NCBI RefSeq assembly: GCF_004795035.1
Contig: NZ_SSBK01000013.1
Span: 106,687-170,686, forward strand
Length of the DNA stretch: 64,000 nt
From: Streptomyces sp. A0958
Lineage (GTDB): Bacteria; Actinomycetota; Actinomycetes; Streptomycetales; Streptomycetaceae
Reading direction: 5' to 3'
The translations under genes were made by a program, and so were the position numbers. The notes below the pieces were generated by a model. The model saw nothing but the letters and a program-made list of their open reading frames with translations, was not told the DNA's origin and ran no database searches. Shown piece by piece: positions 41,237-49,954 of this stretch. Positions within the stretch are counted from its first letter, which is position 1. Each line of letters begins with the position of its first letter.

Positions 41237-42043
41237 ATGTCGACGACCCGTCACCTCGTCAACCGCCGGCGCCGCCTGGCCACCGTCGCCGCCGCGGAGC
41301 GCACCGCGACAGCCACCCCCGTCCGCGCCCCCGCGGGCCCCGAGAAGCCCTCCGGCGCCACCGCGACGGCCGCCCCCGGCGACGTCACGGACGACGCCCC
41401 GGACGAGACCCCGGACGACGCCCCGGACGAATCCGGGGACGAACCGGACGGGGAGAAGGGGAGTGGGCCGGAGGGAGAGAAGGGGAGTGGGCCGGAGGGA
41501 GAGAAGACCGCGGCCCGGCGCCTGCCCCGCCTCCGTGTCCGGCTGCCCGCCGTGCTGTGCGCCGTGACCGTGCTGCTCGGCGCCTTCGCCGCCTGGTCGT
41601 TCACCTCGGCCGCCGGTCTGCGCGACGACCCCGGCCGGCAGAACACCGCGCTCACCGACATCAGCCGCACCAGCGAGGTGAAGGGCCAGATCACCGAGGC
41701 CGTCGGCGCGGTCTTCTCGTACGACTACGCCTCGCCCACCAAGGCGGACAGCGCGGTGGCGAAGTACCTGACCGGCAAGGCGGTCCAGCAGCACCGGGAC
41801 ATGCTCGCCGAGGTCCGGGCCCAGGCGCCGAAGCAGAAGCTCGTCCTCACCACGACCGTCACCGACAGCGGCGTGGAGATGCTCGACGGCGACCGGGCCC
41901 GGCTGCTGATCTTCGCCGACCAGAGCAACACCCGTACCGGCAAGTCCGAGGAGACCACGTACGCCGCGGCCATGTTCGCCGTGGACGCCGTCCGCAAGGG
42001 CGGCAGCTGGCGGATCTCCGCGATCGACACGTTCACCCGGTGA
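41237..42043 (+). CDS. Mce-associated membrane protein 4
   Basis: The 268-aa protein has a long disordered cytoplasmic N-terminus with a short internal duplication (GEKGSGPE repeated at about residues 72-88), a transmembrane helix (LPAVLCAVTVLLGAFAAWSF) and a Mas domain matching the 39902 protein (AVGAVFSYDYASP, LTTTVTDSGVEML, GGSWRISAIDTF). The genes 39384/39902 and 40673/41237 thus look like a duplicated short-long pair. Confidence 0.87.
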   Translation: MSTTRHLVNRRRRLATVAAAERTATATPVRAPAGPEKPSGATATAAPGDVTDDAPDETPDDAPDESGDEPDGEKGSGPEGEKGSGPEGEKTAARRLPRLRVRLPAVLCAVTVLLGAFAAWSFTSAAGLRDDPGRQNTALTDISRTSEVKGQITEAVGAVFSYDYASPTKADSAVAKYLTGKAVQQHRDMLAEVRAQAPKQKLVLTTTVTDSGVEMLDGDRARLLIFADQSNTRTGKSEETTYAAAMFAVDAVRKGGSWRISAIDTFTR

Positions 42044-42062
42044 CCCACCAAGGAGAGCACGC

Positions 42063-43310
42063 ATGAGGTTCAACGGCACCATGCGCCGCGGACTCGGCGG
42101 TACCGCGGCGGCCGTCGCCGCGATGGCCGCGCTCACCGCGTCCCAGGCACCCCAGCTCGCCGCCCACAAGGAGCCCCCGAAGCAGCGCCAGGAGGCGGAG
42201 GACGTCACCTGGTCCGAGGTCCCCAACGACGACTCGTACCACACCGAACTCCCACCGCTGAAAAGCCCGAAGCCGCCCAAGGCGGGGCAGAAGCAGAGCC
42301 CGGCCGCCAAGCAGTCTTGGGCCGAGGCGGGCATCCCGGCCACGGTGCTCGCCGCCTACCGCAAGGCCGAGAGCAGCCTCGGACGCAGCGACCCCGGCTG
42401 CCGGCTGCCGTGGCAGTTACTGGCGGCGATCGGCAAGGTCGAGTCCGGGCACGCGGCCGGCGGCCGGGTCGACGCCCGCGGCACGACCCTCTCCCCGATC
42501 CTCGGCCCGGTCCTCAACGGCGCCGGGTTCGCCGACATCGCGGACACCGACGGCGGGGCGTACGACGGGGACAAGACGTACGACAGGGCGGTCGGCCCGA
42601 TGCAGTTCATCCCCTCGACCTGGGCGCACTGGGGCCGGGACGGCAACGGCGACGGACGCCGCGACCCGAACAACGTGTACGACGCGGCGCTGGCCGCCGG
42701 CGCCTACCTCTGCGCCGGGCCGGGCGACCTGTCGATCCCCGCCGACCTGGACCGGGCGATCCTGAGCTACAACCACTCGGACACCTATCTGCGCACGGTG
42801 CTCTCCTGGCTGGAGTTCTACCGCAAGGGCACCCACCCGGTCTCCGACGGCACCGGCGTCGTCCCCAAGAGCCCCGGTGCGGGCAGTCCGAACGAGCCCG
42901 AGCACCCCGTGGGCGGGTCCGGCACCAAGGACGGCGGCGGCATCGAGGTCGGCCCGCAGCCCAGCCACAGCACACGCCCGACCGCGCCGGGCTCCCAGCA
43001 CCCGGAACCGGGCACCGACCCCACGCCGGGCGAATCGGGCTCCCCGGACCCGGGTGGCTCCACCGGCCCAGGCCCCTCGCCCGACCCCACGGACCCCGGC
43101 TCCACCACCCCCGACCCCGGTACCAGCCCCGACCCGGGCACCACCCCGGACCCGGACCCGAGCACGACGAAGCCCGACCCGGGCTGCACGACGACCACCC
43201 CGGCACCGGACCCGAGCGACACCACCGGGGCCTTTGAACCACCCTCGTCCGGCCCCGCCGCGTCCGCCGAGCCGTGCACCACGCCCACGCTGCCGCCCAC
43301 GGCGGACTGA
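42063..43310 (+). CDS. secreted lytic murein transglycosylase with Asp-Pro-rich tail (contains a TTA codon)
   Basis: The 415-aa protein has a signal peptide (GGTAAAVAAMAALTASQA), a linker and an SLT/MltB-like lysozyme-fold domain (about residues 90-270). The catalytic Glu is in LLAAIGKVESGH; AVGPMQFIPSTWAHWG and ILSYNHSDTYLRTV also match. The tail (about 290-415) is Pro/Asp/Thr/Gly-rich with repeated DPG/PDP units, suiting wall association. It cleaves peptidoglycan to 1,6-anhydro ends. It begins 19 bp after the last Mce-associated gene, so it is probably part of the mce operon and may open the wall for the complex. Codon 119 (42417-42419) is TTA, making it a bldA target. Confidence 0.93.
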   Translation: MRFNGTMRRGLGGTAAAVAAMAALTASQAPQLAAHKEPPKQRQEAEDVTWSEVPNDDSYHTELPPLKSPKPPKAGQKQSPAAKQSWAEAGIPATVLAAYRKAESSLGRSDPGCRLPWQLLAAIGKVESGHAAGGRVDARGTTLSPILGPVLNGAGFADIADTDGGAYDGDKTYDRAVGPMQFIPSTWAHWGRDGNGDGRRDPNNVYDAALAAGAYLCAGPGDLSIPADLDRAILSYNHSDTYLRTVLSWLEFYRKGTHPVSDGTGVVPKSPGAGSPNEPEHPVGGSGTKDGGGIEVGPQPSHSTRPTAPGSQHPEPGTDPTPGESGSPDPGGSTGPGPSPDPTDPGSTTPDPGTSPDPGTTPDPDPSTTKPDPGCTTTTPAPDPSDTTGAFEPPSSGPAASAEPCTTPTLPPTAD

Positions 43311-43312
43311 GC

Positions 43313-43326
43313 CCGGCCGGGGCCGG
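43313..43326. terminator. short hairpin between convergent genes
   Basis: CCGGCC-GG-GGCCGG is a perfect 6-bp stem between the transglycosylase stop and the convergent ligase stop. A flanking CTGAGCC/GGCTCAG pair extends it and includes both stop codons. Confidence 0.5.
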
Positions 43327-43337
43327 AACCCGAAGGC

Positions 43338-44402
43338 TCAGCCGCCGCCCGACAGCACCTCGGCCAGGTCGTAGCGCACGACCTCCTCCAGCTGCGCGTA
43401 CGTGCAGCTGCCCGGCGTACGGTCCGGCCGCCACCGGCGCCACTGGGCCGTGTGCCGGAACCGGTCGCCCTCCATGTGGTCGTACGCCACCTCGCAGACC
43501 CGCTCCGGCCGCACCGGCACCCAGGACATGTCCTTCTTCCCGGACCAGCGGCTCGGGGCGCCGGGCAGCCTGGCGCCCTCGTGTGCCTCGGCCTGCGCCC
43601 AGGCGCGCCACGGATGGTCCTCGACGCCGGTCAGCAGGGGCTCCAGCTCGGTGACGAGCTCCGCGCGCCGCTTCATCGGGAAGGCCGCGCACACCCCGAC
43701 GTGCTGGAGCGCGCCCGCCTCGTCGTACAGGCCGAGCAGCAGCGAGCCGACGACCGGGCCGCTCTTGTGGAAGCGGTACCCGGCCACCACGCAGTCGGCG
43801 GTCCGTTCGTGCTTGATCTTGTACATGGCCCGGGTGTCCGGCCGGTACGGCGCATCGAGGGGCTTGGCGACGACACCGTCGAGCCCCGCCCCCTCGTACC
43901 GCTCGAACCATTCCCGGGCGCGGGCGGGATCGGTGGTCGCCGGGGCCAGGTGCACCGGCGCCGAGGCATCGGCGAGCGCGGCCTCCAGGACCGTGCGCCG
44001 GTCCGCCTGCCGGGTGTCCAGGAGCGATTCGTCGCCCAGCGCCAGGAGGTCGAAGGCGATCAGGGCGGCCGGGGTCTGCTCGGCCAGCAGCCGCACCCGC
44101 GAGTCCGCGGGGTGGATGCGCTCGCTGAGCCGGTCGAAGTCCAGCCGGCCGTCGTGCGCGACGACGATCTCACCGTCCACCACACAGCGGTCCGGGAGAT
44201 TGTCCCGGACGGCGGCGACCACCTCGGGGAAGTAACGGGTCAGCGGCTTGCCGGTCCGGCTGCCGATCACCACCTCGTCGCCGTCCCGGTGCACGATCGC
44301 CCGGAAGCCGTCCCACTTCGCCTCGTACTGCATGCCCGGCGGAATGCGGGCCACCAGTTTGGCGAGCATCGGTTTCACGGGCGGCATCACCGGCAGGTCC
44401 AT
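43338..44402 (-). CDS. ATP-dependent DNA ligase (LigC/LigD-ligase type)
   Basis: The 354-aa protein has a nucleotidyltransferase domain with motif I YEAKWDGFRAI (Lys adenylated, about residue 32), motif III-like FDLLALG, motif IV GLDGVVAKPLDAPY and motif V YKIKHERTADCVV. A C-terminal OB-fold follows (GSLLLGLYDEAG; RFRHTAQWRRWRPD). It seals nicks using ATP and in actinomycetes supports end-joining or base-excision repair. It is divergent from the LigD-polymerase-type gene with 76 bp between, implying coordinated expression. The ATG at 44400-44402 (MDLPVMPPVKPMLA) lacks a clear ribosome-binding site. Confidence 0.92.
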   Translation of the reverse strand: MDLPVMPPVKPMLAKLVARIPPGMQYEAKWDGFRAIVHRDGDEVVIGSRTGKPLTRYFPEVVAAVRDNLPDRCVVDGEIVVAHDGRLDFDRLSERIHPADSRVRLLAEQTPAALIAFDLLALGDESLLDTRQADRRTVLEAALADASAPVHLAPATTDPARAREWFERYEGAGLDGVVAKPLDAPYRPDTRAMYKIKHERTADCVVAGYRFHKSGPVVGSLLLGLYDEAGALQHVGVCAAFPMKRRAELVTELEPLLTGVEDHPWRAWAQAEAHEGARLPGAPSRWSGKKDMSWVPVRPERVCEVAYDHMEGDRFRHTAQWRRWRPDRTPGSCTYAQLEEVVRYDLAEVLSGGG

Positions 44403-44478
44403 GGACCGATTGTGAACCGTACAGCGAGCGGAGTCTCCCGATATGCGGCATATGCGTGCCCGGCCTACGGTGGCCGAC

Positions 44479-45510
44479 ATGGCAGCAGCGGGCACAGCGG
44501 TGGAGCTGGAAGCAGCCGGACGGGCGGTCCGGCTGTCCAACCCGGACAAGATCTACTTCCCGGAGAAGGGCTACACGAAGAGGGACGTGGCCGAGTACTT
44601 CCTCGCCGTGGGCCCCGGCATCCTGCGCGCCCTGCGCGACCGGCCCACCACCCTCCAGCGGTTCGTGGACGGTGTCGAGGGCGAGTTCTTCTACCAGAAG
44701 CGCGCCCCCAAGAACCTCCCCGACTGGATTCCGACCACCGAGATCGCCTTCCCGAGCGGGCGGTCCGCCGAGGAGATGCGCCCCACCGAGGTGGCCGCCG
44801 TCATCTGGGCGGCCAACCTCGGCACGCTCACCTTCCACCCGTGGCCCGTCCGGGGCGGAGACACCGACCACCCCGACGAACTGCGCATCGACCTCGACCC
44901 GCAGCCCGGCACCGGCTACGCCGACGCGGTCCGGGTCGCCCACGAGCTGCGCGGAGTCCTGGACAAGCACGGGCTGCGCGGCTGGCCCAAGACGTCCGGG
45001 GGCCGGGGCGTCCACGTCTTCGTGCCCATCGAGGCGCGCTGGACGTTCACCGAGGTCCGCCGCGCGGCCATCGCCGTGGGGCGGGAGCTGGAGAGCCGGA
45101 TGCCCGACCGGGTGACCACCGCCTGGTGGAAGGAGGAGCGGGGCGAGCGGATCTTCGTCGACTACAACCAGACGGCCCGCGACCGGACCATCGCCTCCGC
45201 CTACTCGGTACGCCCCTTCCCGCACGCCCCGGTCTCCGCACCGCTGCGCTGGGAGGAGCTGGACGACGCCGAACCCCGCGACTTCGACATCCGCACCATG
45301 CCCGTGCGGTACGCGGAACACGGCGACGTCCACGCGGACATGGACCAGGAGGCCTTCCGCCTCGACTCGCTGCTCGAACTCGCCGACCGCCACGCGAGCG
45401 ACGGCGGCCCCGGCGACCTGCCGTACCCGCCCGAGTACCCGAAGATGCCCGGCGAGCCGAAACGGGTGCAGCCCAGCCGCGCCCGCCGCGACAAGGACGG
45501 CGACGCATGA
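44479..45510 (+). CDS. LigD-type polymerase/primase (PrimPol) protein
   Basis: The 343-aa protein is a stand-alone archaeo-eukaryotic-primase-like polymerase domain. It has VRLSNPDKIYFPEKGYTK at the N-terminus, EFFYQKRAPKNLPDW, the catalytic carboxylates in ELRIDLDPQPG (DxD), and the TSGGRGVHVFVPI motif with its active-site His. It fills in or extends ends with a preference for ribonucleotides in known LigD homologues. It is divergent from the ATP-dependent ligase and may cooperate with it. The ATG at 44479 precedes the conserved domain directly. Its 3' end overlaps a membrane-protein gene by ATGA, an odd partner for a repair enzyme. Confidence 0.93.
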   Translation: MAAAGTAVELEAAGRAVRLSNPDKIYFPEKGYTKRDVAEYFLAVGPGILRALRDRPTTLQRFVDGVEGEFFYQKRAPKNLPDWIPTTEIAFPSGRSAEEMRPTEVAAVIWAANLGTLTFHPWPVRGGDTDHPDELRIDLDPQPGTGYADAVRVAHELRGVLDKHGLRGWPKTSGGRGVHVFVPIEARWTFTEVRRAAIAVGRELESRMPDRVTTAWWKEERGERIFVDYNQTARDRTIASAYSVRPFPHAPVSAPLRWEELDDAEPRDFDIRTMPVRYAEHGDVHADMDQEAFRLDSLLELADRHASDGGPGDLPYPPEYPKMPGEPKRVQPSRARRDKDGDA

Positions 45511-46613
45511 GCGAGTCGGCGCCCCCCGAGCCCGGTCCCGGTGCTCCGCACGCACCGCACGGGGCGCACGGCCGGCCGCTGACGCGCGGACAGAAGTGGG
45601 CCGGGTTCAAGGAGTCCCCGTACTTCCCCGCGACGGTCCTGCTGCTCATCCTCGCGGCCGCCGCCGGACTCTTCGCCGGCTCCTACACGTACGCCATGGC
45701 CAACCCGACCCCGCACCGGATTCCCACCGCCGTGGTCAGCCAACCCGACACCGCACGCGGCAAGGAGTTCGTCGCCGCGATGGACAAGGCCCTGGACGCC
45801 TCCCTGGTCATCCGTGTCTTCCCCACAGCCACGGCGGCGCGCGAGGCGCTGGGGGAGCAGGAGGTCTTCGCGATCGTGCGGCCGGCCGAGCGGGGGGTGC
45901 GGCTAGACGTGGCAGCGGCCTCCGGGGCGGCCGTCGCCCAGCTGCTCGGCGAGTCCGCGGTGAAGGTGGGGGACACACTCGGCATCCCGGTCGCCGTCCA
46001 CGACGTCAAACCCCTACAGAAGGGCGACCCGCGCGGACTCGCGCTCTTCTACATCTCGCTCGCCGCCGTGATCATCGGCTTCGTCGGCTCCATCCAGCTC
46101 AGCGTGCACGCCCGGGCGCTGATCCCGCTGGAGCGGATCGGGTTCACGATCGCGTACTCGCTGCTCGGCGCCTTCGCCATCGCCTCCGTGGTGGACTGGC
46201 TGCTCGGGGCGGTCGATCTGCCCTTCGTGGAGTCCTGGCTGATCCTGGCGTTCACGATGTTCACCTCCGGCATGGTCTTCACCATGTTCAACACCCTGAT
46301 CGGCCGCTGGGCGATGCTCCCGACCTGGGGCGTGATGGTGCTCCTGGGCAATCCGTCCTCCGGCGGAGCCGTCTCCTGGCCGCTGCTGCCCTCGCTGCTC
46401 GGACACATCGGACGCTGGCTGCCCCCAGGTGCCTCCGTCAACGCCCAGCACACCGCCGTCTACTACCAGGGCCATCAGCGGATCTTCCCCTTCCTGGTGC
46501 TGGCGGCCTGGTCGCTGGTGTCGTGCACGGTCTTCGGGGTGTGGCGCCACCGGCACCCCGGAGGCCGCGACCACATGCCCCAGCACGCGGCCACGGGCAC
46601 TGCGGCCACCTGA
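45507..46613 (+). CDS. ABC-2/YhgE-like multi-spanning membrane protein
   Basis: The 368-aa protein has a Pro/His-rich cytoplasmic N-terminus, a first helix (FPATVLLLILAAAAGLFAGSY), an extracytoplasmic domain of about 130 residues (PTAVVSQPDTARGKEFVAAM is typical of YhgE/Pip and DUF3533 proteins) and five C-terminal helices (about 180-345). The family resembles ABC-2 permeases without an ATPase; no ATPase gene is adjacent. It is translationally coupled to the polymerase gene by ATGA. The function is unknown; substrate export or phage-receptor-like roles are known for relatives. Confidence 0.82.
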   Translation: MSESAPPEPGPGAPHAPHGAHGRPLTRGQKWAGFKESPYFPATVLLLILAAAAGLFAGSYTYAMANPTPHRIPTAVVSQPDTARGKEFVAAMDKALDASLVIRVFPTATAAREALGEQEVFAIVRPAERGVRLDVAAASGAAVAQLLGESAVKVGDTLGIPVAVHDVKPLQKGDPRGLALFYISLAAVIIGFVGSIQLSVHARALIPLERIGFTIAYSLLGAFAIASVVDWLLGAVDLPFVESWLILAFTMFTSGMVFTMFNTLIGRWAMLPTWGVMVLLGNPSSGGAVSWPLLPSLLGHIGRWLPPGASVNAQHTAVYYQGHQRIFPFLVLAAWSLVSCTVFGVWRHRHPGGRDHMPQHAATGTAAT

Positions 46614-46674
46614 TCCCGGGCGGCCGATTTGCGACTCGCCCGTGGCTGTGGCAGCACGGAAACGGACTTGTTCC

Positions 46675-46687
46675 TTACTGTGGGTAA
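46675..46687. promoter_or_regulatory. dyad upstream of the laccase gene
   Basis: TTAC (46675-46678) and GTAA (46684-46687) flank TGTGG in an AT-rich patch 75 bp before the laccase start. It may overlap the promoter. Confidence 0.35.
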
Positions 46688-46761
46688 ACAAAGTTCCCCG
46701 GGGTCGTCACGGCCCGTAGCGGAATCCTCTGTCATACCCGTCCAGCAGTGGGGAGTTCGAC

Positions 46762-47715
46762 ATGGACCGCAGAACCTTCAGCCGGCGGATTCTGATGGGC
46801 GGCGGGGTCGCGGCGGCGGCCGGTGTGACATCGTTGTCCCTCCCCGCGGCGGAGGCCGCCGCCACGCAGTACCCACTCCGGCGGGCGGCCGCCGGGGGAG
46901 TGGTCCGGCACATCCGGATGTACGTGGAGAAGCTGCCGGACGGCCGGATGGGCTACGGACTGGAGAAGGGCAGGGCGACCGTTCCGGGCCCGCTGATCGA
47001 GCTCACCGAGGGCGACACCCTCCACATCGAGTTCGTGAACACCCTGGACGTGCCCGCCGGCCTGCACGCGCACGGCGTCGACTACGACATCGCGAGCGAC
47101 GGCACCCGGATGAACCGCAGCACCGTCCCGCCCGGCGGCACCCGCACCTACACCTGGCGCACGCACACCCCGGGCCTGCGCCGCGACGGCACCTGGCAGC
47201 CCGGCAGCGCGGGCTACTGGCACTACCACGACCACGCGGTCGGCTCGGACCACGGCACCGGTGGCATCCGCAAGGGGCTGTACGGGCCGCTCGTCGTCCG
47301 GCGCCGGGGCGACATCCTGCCGGACAAGACGATCGCGATCGTCTTCAACGACATGTCGATCAACAACGCGCCGGGCGGCACGGGCCCCGACTTCGAGGCC
47401 ACGCTCGGGGACCGGCTCGAGGTCGTCATGATCACGCACGGCGATCTCTACCACACGTTCCACGTCCACGGTCACCGCTGGGCCGACAACCGTACGGGCA
47501 TGCTCACCGGCCCCGACGACCCCAGCCGGATCGTGGACACGAAGATCGTCGGACCGGCGGACTCCTTCGGCTTCCAGGTCATCGCCGGCGAACACGTGGG
47601 CGCCGGCGCCTGGATGTACCACTGCCATGTGCAGAGCCACGCCGACCGGGGCATGGGCGGGATGCTGCTCGTCGCCGACCGGGACGGGACCGTACCCGGG
47701 CACGCCAAGCGGTAG
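46762..47715 (+). CDS. two-domain multicopper oxidase (small laccase, SLAC/EpoA type)
   Basis: The 317-aa exported enzyme has a Tat-like signal (MDRRTFSRRILMGGG; twin Arg at residues 8-9, hydrophobic core to about 33). Copper ligands are present: LHAHGVDYD and WHYHDHAVG (type 2/3), HTFHVHGHRW (type 1/3) and YHCHVQSHADRGMGGM (the HCH type 3/type 1 motif with Met ligand). Two-domain laccases trimerise and oxidise phenols while reducing oxygen to water. They are linked to morphogenesis or lignin-related oxidation in Streptomyces. It is a single gene convergent to the helicase gene. Confidence 0.96.
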   Translation: MDRRTFSRRILMGGGVAAAAGVTSLSLPAAEAAATQYPLRRAAAGGVVRHIRMYVEKLPDGRMGYGLEKGRATVPGPLIELTEGDTLHIEFVNTLDVPAGLHAHGVDYDIASDGTRMNRSTVPPGGTRTYTWRTHTPGLRRDGTWQPGSAGYWHYHDHAVGSDHGTGGIRKGLYGPLVVRRRGDILPDKTIAIVFNDMSINNAPGGTGPDFEATLGDRLEVVMITHGDLYHTFHVHGHRWADNRTGMLTGPDDPSRIVDTKIVGPADSFGFQVIAGEHVGAGAWMYHCHVQSHADRGMGGMLLVADRDGTVPGHAKR

Positions 47716-47743
47716 CGGCTCCGCTTCCCCGCCCGGTCCGGTA

Positions 47744-49954
47744 TCAGCCGTCGACCGGCAGCGCCAGCGCGTCCGTCACGGTCCGCAGGCGCTGCTGCTC
47801 CTCCTCCACGATGCGGCGGGCCAGCGCCCCCTGCGACACGTCCACGGCCTCCGGCGTCGTCTCGGCGACATCGCTGCGCCGGGCGTACGCGTCGAACAGC
47901 CGCTCCTTGCGGGCCAGGATGTCCAGCATGCGCTGGTCGACGCTGTCCGTCGCGAGCAGCCGGTGCACCCGGACCGTCCGTATCTGGCCCATCCGGTGGG
48001 CGCGGGCCACGGCCTGGTGCTCCATCGTCGGCTTGATCTGCGGTTCGCAGAGGATGACGACGGACGCGGCCTGCATGTTCAGCCCGACGCCGCCGGCCTG
48101 GATCTGGCTCAGCAGGACCGCATGGCCGGACGCCGCGGCGAAGCCGTCGATCAGCTCCTGGCGCCGGGCGGCCGCCACACTCCCCGACAGCGGGCCGAAC
48201 ACACCGTCGCCCAGGGCCTCGCGGACCGTCTCCAGCACCTCGCGGAAGTAGGAGAACACGACGACCTTCAGGCCGTTGTCCGCCGCCTCCGCGACCAGTT
48301 CGCGCAGCCGGTTCAGCTTGGCGGAGTTCTCCGGACACGCGTACGCCGCCCGGCGCATCCGCATGAAATGACCGGCGCCCACCGCCTCCCGGTAGGCCCG
48401 CAGATCGTCCTCGCTGAGCTCCTCCCACTCGTCGACCTGCACCAGGGCGGGCAGTTCGGTGAGCACGTCCTGCTGGTTGCGGCGCAGATAGGCGGGGGCG
48501 ACCGCCCGGCGGAACGCCTGCGATCCGGCGACGCCGTGACGGGTGCCGATGGAGGGGGCCAGCTCCGGCTGGAGGTGCCGGACGAGGCTGCGGAACTCCT
48601 CCACCCGGTTCTCCATCGGCGTGCCGGTGAGGAACAGCACCCGCTCGGTCCGCCGCGACCAGCCGGACACCGCGCGGGAGCGGCGGGTGGCCGGATTCTT
48701 CACGTAGTGGGCCTCGTCGACCACGAGCATCCCGGGCCGGACACCGCTGTCGTCCGCGTCCGGCAGGGTGTGCAGGGCGTCGAAGGTGGTCAGGGCGACC
48801 CCGCCGTCCTCGCGCCACTCGGCGAACGCCTCCCGCCGGTCCGGCCCGTGCACCGGCAGGGCGCGCAGCGTGGACCTGGCGCGGACCTCCCGGGTCCAGT
48901 TGATCAGGACGCTCGCGGGACACACGACCAGGAAGTGCGTCTCCCCGCCCGCCGCGAGGTGTGCCAGGGCCGCGATGGCCTGGACGGTCTTGCCGAGCCC
49001 CATCTCGTCGCCGAGGACCACCCGCTTCTGCGCGAGCGCGAAGCGCGCGCCGAACGACTGGTAGCCGCGCAGCGAGACCCGCAGCCGGGTGTCGTCCAGC
49101 CGCAGCCCGCGCACCCGGTCGGCGATGCCCGACGGCAGAAAGCCCTCGGACGCGTCCCGGTCCGGCCCGGAGCCCGACATCTCGGCGAGCAGGCTGTAGT
49201 ACTCGGCCGACCGCAGCTCGAAGTCGACCCAGGCGGCGACGGGCGACTCCGGTTCCCGCAGCAGGTCGGCCGAGACCTGCCCGAACAGCGACGGCAGTTC
49301 ACGCTCCACCGCGTCCGCGACGACCGCCCGGACCCCGGTCGCGGCCTCCCGCACACGCTCCCGCGTCGGCCGGCGGGCGAAGATCATCCGCAGCCGGCCC
49401 CGGACCGGTCCGGCCGCCGTCAGCAGTGGCTCCAGGCGCTCGGCCAGCCGCCGGGCCCCGTCCACCGCACGCCGCACGTCCGGCCCCGCCTCCACGAGCC
49501 GGTACAGCGCGCAGACCAGGGCGGTCGTGGCGTCGTCCGGGGCGTCCACGTCTATCCGCACCGCGACGGTGTCCCGCACCGCGTGCGCGATCTGGCCCGC
49601 CGCGGCCAGGGCCTGGTCGGCGGTCTGCGCGCCGACGCCGGGGATCTGGCGGAGCTCGTAACGGCTCGCCCCGTACACCTGGCCGACCGTGGTGAAGCCC
49701 GCCTGTTCGACCGCGCCGAGGCGCAGCCTGCCCTCCGTGACCTCCTTGAGGCGGGAGACGGGGATGGAGACGAGGTCGGCGCGCACGAGGGCGTCGAGCA
49801 GCGGGTCCAGACCGGTGCGCACGGCGGCGACCGCGCGGGCGTGGTCCGCGAGCACTCCCCGCGCCGCGTCCAGCAGGCCGTCGGCGCGTGCGAGCAGTTC
49901 CCGGGCGGCCCGCCCGGTCGTCGCCCCGCCCTCCGTGGACCCGGCCTCAGTCAT
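47744..49954 (-). CDS. SNF2/DEAD-like helicase
   Basis: The 736-aa protein has an N-terminal helical region (1-270) that includes a helix-hairpin-helix-like stretch (ELRQIPGVGAQTADQALAAAG), then a SNF2 ATPase core. Core motifs are motif I LGDEMGLGKTVQAI (about residue 310), II VVDEAHYVKN, III LTGTPMENR, V QIQAGGVGLNMQAAS and VI QAVARAHRMGQIRTV. It lacks a bromo- or zinc-type accessory domain. Bacterial SNF2 proteins remodel or unwind nucleoprotein complexes; here no restriction or defence gene is adjacent, so a repair or transcription role is more likely. It is a single gene. Confidence 0.92.
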   Translation of the reverse strand: MTEAGSTEGGATTGRAARELLARADGLLDAARGVLADHARAVAAVRTGLDPLLDALVRADLVSIPVSRLKEVTEGRLRLGAVEQAGFTTVGQVYGASRYELRQIPGVGAQTADQALAAAGQIAHAVRDTVAVRIDVDAPDDATTALVCALYRLVEAGPDVRRAVDGARRLAERLEPLLTAAGPVRGRLRMIFARRPTRERVREAATGVRAVVADAVERELPSLFGQVSADLLREPESPVAAWVDFELRSAEYYSLLAEMSGSGPDRDASEGFLPSGIADRVRGLRLDDTRLRVSLRGYQSFGARFALAQKRVVLGDEMGLGKTVQAIAALAHLAAGGETHFLVVCPASVLINWTREVRARSTLRALPVHGPDRREAFAEWREDGGVALTTFDALHTLPDADDSGVRPGMLVVDEAHYVKNPATRRSRAVSGWSRRTERVLFLTGTPMENRVEEFRSLVRHLQPELAPSIGTRHGVAGSQAFRRAVAPAYLRRNQQDVLTELPALVQVDEWEELSEDDLRAYREAVGAGHFMRMRRAAYACPENSAKLNRLRELVAEAADNGLKVVVFSYFREVLETVREALGDGVFGPLSGSVAAARRQELIDGFAAASGHAVLLSQIQAGGVGLNMQAASVVILCEPQIKPTMEHQAVARAHRMGQIRTVRVHRLLATDSVDQRMLDILARKERLFDAYARRSDVAETTPEAVDVSQGALARRIVEEEQQRLRTVTDALALPVDG

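Noticed and set aside
39158..42343. 1061-codon minus-strand open frame under the Mce-associated genes
   Set aside because: Antisense shadow; the sense genes have signal anchors, couplings and family motifs.
47744..49954. SNF2 helicase as part of a phage-defence island
   Set aside because: No methylase, nuclease or other defence gene lies nearby and no sign of transfer is visible.
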